Positions 56,133-64,000 of a stretch of DNA of 64,000 nucleotides are shown here, piece by piece. Position 1 is the stretch's first letter, and every line of letters begins with the position of its first letter. The position numbers were made by a program, and so were the translations under genes. The DNA is taken from positions 107,001-171,000 of the forward strand of contig CATQJD010000001.1 in NCBI GenBank assembly GCA_958298945.1, written 5' to 3'. Origin of the DNA: Atherix ibis. Lineage: Eukaryota > Arthropoda > Insecta > Diptera > Athericidae. The notes below the pieces were generated by a model that saw only the letters and a program-made list of their open reading frames with translations, was not told the DNA's origin and searched no databases.

Positions 56133-57987
56133 GCACAACAAAAATGCTTTGATAAGGAGACCTTGATGATGAGCGGATCACCAGCGCCCCGGTCAACAAC
56201 TGCCGAGGGCATCACAGAAGAGGTAGCAGCGACTCTGGTGGCAGCCAGCGATGCGTTGATGCCAAGAAGTCGCCGGATCAACGGTCGAGCAGCAGTCTAC
56301 TGGTGGAACCAGACCATCGCTCTACACAGGCGAGCATGCCTTAAGGCAACACCAACATGCTCGAATGCGAGACAGGGCCTCGACAGAGGAACTCAGACGG
56401 ACCTACGAAGAGAAAAGGCGCCTTCTCAGAAACGCCATCAACTCGAGTAAACGAGAATGCTGGAAGGAACTCTGTGCGGAAGTGGACCGGGACCCGTGGG
56501 GCAGACCGTATAAGACGGTCATGCATAGGATTAAAAGCCTATCCGCAACAACACCAACCTGTCCTGAAATGCTGCACCGAATAGTACAACATCTGTTCCC
56601 GGAGAAACCAGAACTCCCCGACTACCACCCGGAGGATGAAGAAGTGGAAATTACTGGAGTAACCATGGAAGAGCTCACGAGAGCCTGCAATAGACTGCAG
56701 AATGGCAAGGCACCAGGACCAAGCGGCATATCAAACATTCCACTAAAAAGTGCAATTACTGCCAGGCCAGACATGTTTATAAGCATGTATGACGCTTGCC
56801 TGCGGCTAGGTGTATTTCCGACTCGATGGAAGCAACAGAGATTGGTTCTTATTCCAAAAGGGAAGAAACCACCGGACGAACCAGCATCCTATCGTCCACT
56901 TTGCATGCTAGATTCTGACGGGAAGAACTTGGAGCGGATAGTGGCCGACAGATTGGAGCAATACATCGATTCTCAACTTTCCGAATTCCAATTCGGATTC
57001 AGGAAGGGGATATAGACCATCGATGCGTTGGAACTCGTCACGAACATCGCAAAGGAAGCCATCTCAGGAAAGAGATGGAAAGGCGGTTCCAAAAAGTATT
57101 TCCTCATTGTCACCCTGGACATCAAAAATGCTTTTAACTCGGCCCGTTGGAATCGAGTCCTGGAGGCTCTTAAGAATATGGGGGTGCCTTACTACCCACG
57201 GAGTATGGTCAGATCATACTTCAGTGATCGACTACTACACTACGAAACGGAGGATGGACCAGCGGAGAATGCGGTCACTGGTGGGGTACCTCAGGGCTCT
57301 GTCCTGGCGCCACTCTTATGGAACGTCATGCACGACGGCCTACTCCATCTGGAATTACCGACGAACACAACGCTCGTGGCCTTCGCGGACGATGTAGCGG
57401 TTGTCTTTGTAGCCAAACACCTGGAGGATCTGGAAGCTGTATTCGCTACCACCATCCGGAGGATAAACCAGTGGGTGACATCAGCAAACCTGTCATTGGC
57501 GGAACTTAAGACCGAGGCACTCCTTGTGAGTAGCCGGAAGAAAATGGAAACCATTACCATAAGAGTGGGCGACCACGACATCCAGTCGCTACCCTACATA
57601 AGGTATCTAGGAGTGGTTTTGGATGCCAGACTCAACTACGAGAAGCACATCTCCAGCGCCAGCAAGAAGGCATCAGCAGTACAGAGGCGCTTTCGCCCCA
57701 GGCAAATTCGAAGATGACTACTGGCAACTGTGGTTACCTGCGTCCTCCACAGTACAGGGAGGCCCCAGGCAAATTCGAAGACGACTACTGGCAACTGTAG
57801 TTACCTCCGTCCTGCTATACGGAGCACCAGTGTGGGCAAAATCGCTAGAGCTAACAACATACCGCAAGACAATGTCATCAGTCCAGCGGCTCTCAGCGAT
57901 CAGAGTAGCGTCAGCATACCGAACGGTATCATACGATGCGGTCAACTTCGTGGCATCATGCCCACCCATCGACATCCTGGCCACTCT
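56133..57987 (+). pseudogene. R1-like ORF2 RT (second family) embedded in copy B
   Basis: Starts in the EN-RT linker (GRAAVYWWNQTIALHRR), then 56365-57015 (DPWGRPYKTVMHRI, NGKAPGPSGISNIPL, ASYRPLCMLDSDGK, QFGFRKGI, stop) and 57028-57717 (LIVTLDIKNAFNSARW, GGVPQGSVLAPLLWNVM, LVAFADDVAVVFVAK with RT active-site FADD, IRYLGVVLDARLNYEKH). It ends through SAYRTVSYDAVNFV and PPIDILATL at ~57987. Apart from one stop at 57013-57015 and a 66-bp duplication it reads well. It lacks endonuclease, the C-terminal finger and 3' end, so it is not a normal 5'-truncated insertion. Confidence 0.87.
57696..57827 (+). repeat. 66-bp tandem duplication in the embedded RT
   Basis: 57696-57761 and 57762-57827 share ccccaggcaaattcgaaga and ctactggcaactgt with a few differences. 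The duplication introduces a stop after RRQIRR-type residues. Confidence 0.88.
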
Positions 57988-59110
57988 ATATCCCATCCGG
58001 AGACTTGGGAAGGATAACTACATCTCCTACCTTCCACTCACTCGGAAATGCACTACTCTCCAGGCATTCACCGTATAGGCTACTTACATGTGTGGGAATA
58101 GTCGCGCCATTTAATCCTGGGATACTTTTCACTTTCGGGCTCCACACAGAATTTTCAATCTCATCCTATTTTCAAAGTGCAGGCTGTACCTTCTACCAGA
58201 ATTCGCTTCCTCTTCCATTTCAACCCCTAGGAAAGAATTCATTCATTAATGCGTTCACATATCCTCCCAATTATTCGCATATCCCTCATTCACTCTGATA
58301 CTCGAAATATCATTTCGTTCACTTTACGCCTGCACAATCGATACACCAAATTCCATACATACAAATTTCCACATTCACTCACATACCGTTGCCAGTGCGT
58401 TTTCTTGGGAAGTCTAATGCTTGCCACATACTCCATTCAAACCGCCCTGAAGCTCTTTTCTTCAGTGTGCGCATCCGCACCATGGCTCCTACGTTGCTGG
58501 TTGGCCCTACAAAGCCTACCAACTATTCTTCTTTTCGCGCGCAGCTACCGGTTCCACCATGGAGCTACTTTCCTACGCCCCTCTACGCGTTTACGCATAC
58601 ACCTATCATTCACAATATTCACACATCTGCCCAGTTCAATTACCTTCTCATCCAATCGCATCGACTGAAATCTATCATTAGAAGATTCTAACCGCGACCT
58701 ACGCACCGTAGACCATCCAGTCCACCCCACTAGTATACCACCGACTTCCACGTGCCGAACTTTCCCGGTGGTTTAATAAGGTTGTGATCGCTCACCCCCT
58801 TCTCAGGCAATATATTCCACTTATACTCATCTTAGTTAGCAGCACGATTGCAGTGTGACATCAATGTCTTCTTCATCTATACACATACACCAAGTTTATT
58901 GCAGCACTAATCTACTAGCACTACATTCACACTCACTCCAACGACAGTGACGGCCGAATCAATTTTACCCCCGGCTCTGGCACTGGGAAAAGTCCTGACA
59001 GATCTTCCCAATCCGCACACCGATCCACCATAAGAGTATGGCTCTTGGATCAGTACAACATTCACCCCATTCTCACACATATACACACTCAACTCATTCA
59101 TTTAAACATA
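57988..59110 (-). pseudogene. Endonuclease and RT start of R1 copy B
   Basis: 59101-58907 reads MNELSVYMCENGVNVVLIQE and PYSYGGSVCGLGR, the N-terminal endonuclease block with the metal-binding Glu of the QEPY motif. 58751-58545 reads GWTGWSTVRRSRLES, the end of the domain. 58190-57990 aligns with copy C's RT start (GLDG-equivalent, SSLYGECLESGVFP-like, GDVVILPKSPDGI). Several frameshifts. Confidence 0.75.
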
Positions 59111-59129
59111 TTAGGCAATAATCCTTATT

Positions 59130-60150
59130 CTCTCTCTCTCTCTGATGACAGTTGCGGCAACACTGTACGTTCGGGCATTCCCGATCTAGATGGTCATCAC
59201 TACCAGACCTACTGCAGAGCCTTTCAGCCCGCCTACATCAATTTCGTAGGTGCTCAAAATTTAGACAGCCGTGGCACCTACGTACCCATTCGTGTTCTCG
59301 AATTGGTAAACTCAACCTTCCCACAAACACACGCCTCTCACTCAACATTTTTGCTTTCACTTTTCCTTCGTAGCCCCGACACCTCTTTCTCTGCTTCGTC
59401 TATTATTCCCCACATATTGACCACGGCGTCTGAGGTAGATTTCCCCTACCCTCAAAGAAAAATTAGCACATTAACAGTGGACGCCTGTAAGCACTACGTG
59501 GCATGCCGCCGAATGGCGGATAGTGCAAAGCTCGCTAAATATAGACGGCAGGAAGGAAAAAAAATTGCTCCCGTGGACCATACATACTAGGAGAAGGAAA
59601 TCCTTAAAATTAAAGGGGGGATATCCCCAGTACGGGCGCTAAGTAATAGTGCCTTGATGCTGTCCTCCCAATTACTCCTATACCCTCCACTCACTTTTAT
59701 GCTAGATACATCGTATCTAGCGAGTTTACCTATGCATAACCGCTACACCGGCCCGCTCATATTCTTGTTTCCACACACTCTTCCGTAGTTATGCCAGTTT
59801 GATGATGGCTTTGTATCCGCTCTGGTATTTCAATACGTCGCCCATGCATATTCCACATTCAATCTTTTATCTTCGCAACCGACTAACATTCAATCTTTTC
59901 CTCTTTTCATCAGCCAGAACGCTGTAGATAACCATTCATCCGCTTGGATTGAGCAGTTATCAGACCTGCTTCAGCCAAGCCTTCACACTCCTTGATCTGG
60001 CGCAACTCAACTTGGCTACACACCCCAATAGCCACTTCCTCTTTGAGCTTCCGGACTTTCCCCACTCTAATGTAGCTTAAACTTCTGCCAGCGTCCAGAA
60101 CCATCAGCTGCACTTTGTTGGGAATCTTGCCACTTTGACTACCACCTCAT
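59130..60150 (-). pseudogene. ORF1 remnant of R1 copy B
   Basis: The minus strand at about 59330-59150 reads CHGCLNFEHLRN, stop, C, then RLCSRSGSDDHLDRECPN: two CCHC-type knuckles of an R1 ORF1. Upstream to ~60113 frames such as SYIRVGKVRKLKEEV and EVAIGVCSQVELR are plausible gag remnants but not individually diagnostic. Confidence 0.6.
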
Positions 60151-60690
60151 ATAATGGTCCAATAATCGGCTTTAGCAGGTCCCGTCTAGAGTAAGAAGCC
60201 GGCTTTATACTCACCGCGGTAGAGCTGAAAGTATCCCCTCTGCTTAACCCTACAGCATAAGCTGTCTGTCCGGTTTACTCGACGCAAAAATTGCCCTGTG
60301 TCAATTGTAACACGAACAATGTCTATTAACACATACGCAAAGCACTTCAAAATACAAAAATTCCATGCACACAATTCACGGTCTGCTACCAATTCCACGC
60401 ACAAGCAGAGAACCGCTATGCAGTCTCTCCTTATGGATAAATTAACATCTCAAGTCACGCACACGCGAAATATCGCTATGCAATCCTAATTGAAAAGTTT
60501 CACATACAAATTGGCCTTCGATTTTACGACTTAACTTTCAGTTTATGACCTTATTTTTATTTCAATTTCAGTTCTATTATTTTCACAATTACAGTTATTC
60601 CAATTTTTCTAAATATAATTTTACAACTTTGTTTTTCAAATAAAATTTATTACTACTAAATCACGAACAATTATACGCCAGATTCAAAAC
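60151..60690. other. Unrecognised sequence
   Basis: May be the 5' untranslated part of R1 copy B; no motif or repeat recognised. Confidence 0.35.
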
Positions 60691-61400
60691 AAATCTTTTA
60701 TACAATATGGTAGGAAACTATGTATGGGTTACAACTATCTATCGTCGATGTGCACGGACAGTTACTCGGGCATTCACCACGGTATCGCATGACTCCACGT
60801 ATATTATTGCAGAAGTAATTACAATCTACTTTATGGATGATGGAAGAAATTGGATTTATCGATGGAGGCAGGATGAGCGATAGGTAAGAAACTCCCAATA
60901 AATCATCGCCAATGAACAGAAGAAGAAAACCATGCTTAAATGGTGGCGGACTTACTAACAATATCGCTGCGTGGGAAGATAGGCTACATGGAGACGTGTA
61001 GATAGGCTACATGGAGTCATTATGTGACTCAAATGTTAAAAGGTCATGGCTGCTTCAGAGCCTGTCAATTCCGCTTCAAAATTGATAAAGCTGTGGAATT
61101 CCCACCATATTCCTGAATTATTGAAGACGTAGCATATATATTCTTTCAATGCCAACTCTTCTCTGATAAATGGGAATCACTTGTTCAAATCCTTGGGAGG
61201 ACAACTGGATTGCAGTAGCTAAATACATCTCGGACAATATTAAAAAGCTCCATGCATAAAAAACTAGAAAGCAAGGCGAGTCTCAAGGTTAGTAGCCTAT
61301 CGCTTCGTAATGTAATGCCCAACGATGGTCTCGCGGAGAAGACTGGAAGTATAAGGAGTGGTTATAGTTTATTAAAATCCCAGAAACCGTGGTAGAAGAG
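60690..61400 (+). pseudogene. R1-like ORF2 C-terminal tail (plus strand)
   Basis: The plus strand at ~61120-61210 reads EDVAYIFFQCQLFSDKWESL and ILGRTTGLQ, the same tail type as 49222-49551. Upstream frames (SNVKRSWLLQSLSIPL) fit the region before the Cys/His finger. Heavily broken; probably second family. Confidence 0.6.
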
Positions 61401-61690
61401 CGCTCTACCCTCAAAAACAATTCTCCTACCTATAAAAACAAAACACACACATCTCACCTTATGCTCGTCCGACGCATACCACTTATATACCTACGCATAC
61501 GAATCGTGCATCTAAGCACATGCTCACACCAGCGGATTCCACTTACAAACCTAACCCATACACTACGCCACTTACGTACCTAACCCAATGCTCACACCAA
61601 CCCCTACAACTCAGCCCTAATCGTACTTTTATTAATTCAGGTACTGCACGATACAGTGAAAGTGTATTATTTAACGTGATTTTGTTGCCA
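61401..61690. other. Spacer rich in tacgcata/ctaacc words
   Basis: 61440-61620 contains loosely repeated acatctcac, cttatatacctac and cctaaccca words. No gene. Confidence 0.4.
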
Positions 61691-62211
61691 ATGCATTAGA
61701 CCACGAGTCGCCAACGACTATAGGGATCGAGATACGCTCAATCAACGCACCACCATTACTGGCAGTTAACAGATAGAATCAGTTACAAGCTGACTCTCCA
61801 CCTGCTGGTGGCGAGGACTATCTAAACCTCTACTGTCATAAGCAGTGACAGTGCCCGAGATAAGTGCAATGCATTGCTACATTTGCCAGTTACCTCACAC
61901 CTGCGATCCGAAGACCGTACCCGCGACATGGGTATTAACCACAACCACCACGTTGCTGCCAAATGGCGCCTCACCTCGATCGGGCACAGTATATTCTACT
62001 GTGGGGCTCCCGATCCCCGTGGTACCCATTTTTGTTTTAAGAGTACTTTGGTTTGTACTCCGCTCGTTAAAGCTACGGTAAGGAATCTTGTAAATTCCTA
62101 GGCACCGCTAGGCCAGCTCAGGTACGCGGGTTCGCCAAAACCCGAAGGTACAACCGGAATCGACCTTGGTCTTTCACCCGGTTATGGCCACCCTGCGTTT
62201 CATTCACGCAC
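61691..62211 (-). other. 3' untranslated region of R1 copy C
   Basis: Matches the 3' regions of copies A (50190-50640) and B (54215-54590), sharing cataagcagtgac, gtggtacccatttttg and taaattcctaggcaccgct. No poly-T run marks the junction, so the exact 3' end is uncertain. Confidence 0.75.
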
Positions 62212-64000
62212 TCATTCACGCACCATTCTCATTCTTCTTTCAAAAAGTGCCACGGCAAATCTGTTTAGACATTCATACCTTTCTCTCACGCTCAATACAC
62301 CACTCACATCCACACTTTCACCATTCACTACGATTCCACAAGCACCTAAGTCACGCAAATCCCCATACAGGCTACACTCCACGAGAAGGTGCTTAGCACT
62401 CTCCTCCACCGCCCCGCATGGGCATCTAGCCTCCGTGGCTAGTCCACGCCTGCACAGGAACCCATTCATACTGCCGTGCCCCGTGAGCAAATACCCAAGG
62501 GACAGACCAAACTCAAATCCATACGCAGATGCAAAGCACACATTCGGAATGAACATGTGCGTCCATCTGCCATTCACACTCTCATCCCATCGTTGCTGCC
62601 ATATCTCATGCATCTTGTTCAGAACCAGTATGCGCTGATGGCGCGGACTGAGATTCCGAACATCATCATTCATAACCGGACAACCTTGCAGTGGGATGCC
62701 CCGCCTCAGACGGTAGTGGATACTTCCACGCAGCACCTCCAGGTCCCATGGGATTTCTCCCATGAGAACCTGCATCGCTTCGGTCGACACAGTCCTACAC
62801 ACATTCAAGCATGCATACAATACCATACGCTGCACTGAGTTTATGGCCACCCTCGCATATTGGTGGCGCATAGTATCAGCCCACACACACGACGCATACA
62901 TCGCGCATGGAACGAACACACTTTTGTACAGGATTCTCACCGTTCTGGCACGAAGCCCCCATTCCTTGCGAAGCACTCGCACCAGCATGCCAGCCAAACC
63001 GGCCACGCGCCCCCTCAGACGTTGTAAGTGAGGTCGAAAATTCAACCTCTCCCCAACCTTTAGTCCAAGGTACTTTACCTCCCGCGCGTATCGGACGCCA
63101 GCCGTCTCCAAACGAATATTGGGCGGCCTACTGGCCGCCAAAAAACCCTTCAATAACATACACACAGTTTTCCTTTCGGAAACCCTCACACCCATCCTTT
63201 CTCCCCATTCACAAACCATACGCATGTAGCGGCTTCCCGCCACTTCCACCGTAGACCTACTCCCCCCCTCAATCAAGAGCAGAAGATCGTCCGCATATGC
63301 AACCACAACACAGCCGGCCTCCTCCAACTGCACCAAGAGGCCATTCATCATCATATTCCAGACAGTGGGGCCGGCCACAGATCCCTGTGGACAGCCACGC
63401 ACCATCTGGCGAACAACCCTCCCATTATTTCCGCACACTACCGCATACCGTTCATGGAAGTAACTCCGCCATAGCGGAGCCTCCTCGCATGAAACCTCCA
63501 CTAGTCGCTCCATGATGCGGTCCCATCGCAGGCAGCCGAACGCATTCTTGAAATCAACAAACACACCACATACATATTTACCAACACTTCCATCAACATA
63601 CTGTCTTACACGCATCCAGGCATCCTCAGTCGATTTACCTTTCGTAAATCCATACTGAGAGCCGGACACATTGAAGTCTGCCAACTTCACATTCAATCGG
63701 TGTACCATCATACGCTCGAGGACCTTGCCGAATACTGGCAGTAAGCATATCGGCCTGTAGGAGGACGGGTCAGTCCTAATCCCGTCCGGAGACTTGGGAA
63801 GGATGACCACGTCTCCTACTTTCCATTCACGCGGAAACACACCACTCTCCAGGCATTCACCGTAAAGGCTACTCACATGTGCGGGAATAGTCCGCCAAAC
63901 ACTCCTCATCATCTGACCAGTCACACCATCTAATCCTGGGGCACTTCGCACTTTCGTGCTCCACACCGATCCATCAATTTCTTCCCATTCAAACGGCAGG
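62212..64000 (-). CDS. R1-clade ORF2 (RT and C-terminal finger), intact, runs off the right edge
   Basis: An uninterrupted frame of at least 595 codons from the window edge to the stop at 62212. There is no visible start because the endonuclease lies outside. Order: SAPGLDGVTGQMM, SSYRPICLLPVFGKVLERMM, QYGFTKGKSTEDAW, CGVFVDFKNAF (RT motif A Asp), GCPQGSVAGPTVW (motif B), VVAYADDLLLLIEGGSRS (motif C catalytic pair), EVKYLGLKVGERL, then a thumb/connection region (EIPWDLEVLRGS) and a C-terminal finger CPCGAVEESAKHLLVEC (C-x-C-x8-H-x4-C). All RT residues that I can check are present. The motif set fits the R1 clade. It is the best candidate for an active element here. Confidence 0.9.
   Translation of the reverse strand, partial: LPFEWEEIDGSVWSTKVRSAPGLDGVTGQMMRSVWRTIPAHVSSLYGECLESGVFPREWKVGDVVILPKSPDGIRTDPSSYRPICLLPVFGKVLERMMVHRLNVKLADFNVSGSQYGFTKGKSTEDAWMRVRQYVDGSVGKYVCGVFVDFKNAFGCLRWDRIMERLVEVSCEEAPLWRSYFHERYAVVCGNNGRVVRQMVRGCPQGSVAGPTVWNMMMNGLLVQLEEAGCVVVAYADDLLLLIEGGSRSTVEVAGSRYMRMVCEWGERMGVRVSERKTVCMLLKGFLAASRPPNIRLETAGVRYAREVKYLGLKVGERLNFRPHLQRLRGRVAGLAGMLVRVLRKEWGLRARTVRILYKSVFVPCAMYASCVWADTMRHQYARVAINSVQRMVLYACLNVCRTVSTEAMQVLMGEIPWDLEVLRGSIHYRLRRGIPLQGCPVMNDDVRNLSPRHQRILVLNKMHEIWQQRWDESVNGRWTHMFIPNVCFASAYGFEFGLSLGYLLTGHGSMNGFLCRRGLATEARCPCGAVEESAKHLLVECSLYGDLRDLGACGIVVNGESVDVSGVLSVRERYECLNRFAVALFERRMRMVRE

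Larger units (their letters stand above)
54215..60150 (-). mobile_element. R1-clade element copy B, nearly full length but broken and nested
   Basis: On minus in order: ORF1 with zinc knuckles (59130-60150), endonuclease (58200-59110), RT start (57988-58200), a foreign plus-strand RT segment (56133-57987), RT continuation (55600-56132), C-terminal region (54590-55600) and 3' untranslated region (54215-54590). It belongs to the same family as copies A and C. The 5' end is not defined. Confidence 0.82.

Noticed and set aside
62435..63515. Several plus-strand frames over 65-120 codons
   Set aside because: Antisense of the intact R1 ORF2; no independent motifs.
49222..64000. Insertion of R1 elements in 28S rDNA
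   Set aside because: No rRNA sequence is recognisable at any of the flanks.

Overview
This is a eukaryotic, very AT-rich window that consists almost entirely of transposable elements. No host gene, tRNA, rRNA or CRISPR array is supported. The element mix points to an insect, most likely a fly (Diptera), though the species is an inference: Jockey and R1-clade non-LTR retrotransposons, a copia element primed by a tRNA-iMet fragment, a CsRn1/kabuki-type Ty3 element primed by tRNA-Trp, gypsy elements, a THAP/P-type DNA transposon, a PIF/Harbinger remnant and a Helitron. Density, nesting, mixed orientation and decay suggest heterochromatin or a piRNA-cluster-like region.

Layout. 1-2.0 kb: Jockey-type element (minus strand), cut by the window edge, with ORF1 and the start of the ORF2 endonuclease. 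3.06-12.78 kb: a large palindrome whose two ~4.4-4.7 kb arms each carry a THAP domain and a P-element/THAP9-type transposase in divergent orientation. 13.1-15.5 kb: PIF/Harbinger remnant. 16.35-21.0 kb: CsRn1-like LTR element (minus) with both LTRs, a 4-bp target duplication, a gutted pol, and an 891-bp patch of the Harbinger region inserted between 74-bp direct repeats. 21.4-26.3 kb: decayed gypsy element (plus) with a 30-bp tandem repeat. 26.9-41 kb: a decayed Helitron (29.9-35.0 kb) among direct, inverted and permuted copies of a ~1 kb AT-rich repeat. 41.4-43.5 kb: second gypsy remnant, broken by a copia element (minus, 43.48-47.8 kb) that is fused to an inverted, deleted copia copy (47.8-48.5 kb). 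49.2-64 kb: R1-clade fragments. One family has three minus-strand copies, the last an uninterrupted ORF2 of at least 595 codons running off the right edge. A second R1-like RT on the plus strand is embedded in the middle copy.

Nearly all coding regions are pseudogenes. Exceptions that read cleanly are the R1 ORF2 at the right edge and long stretches of the copia pol. The features most worth follow-up are the double-headed THAP transposon with duplicated mini-exons, the ectopic Harbinger patch, and several perfect short-loop inverted repeats that look like recent snap-back duplications.
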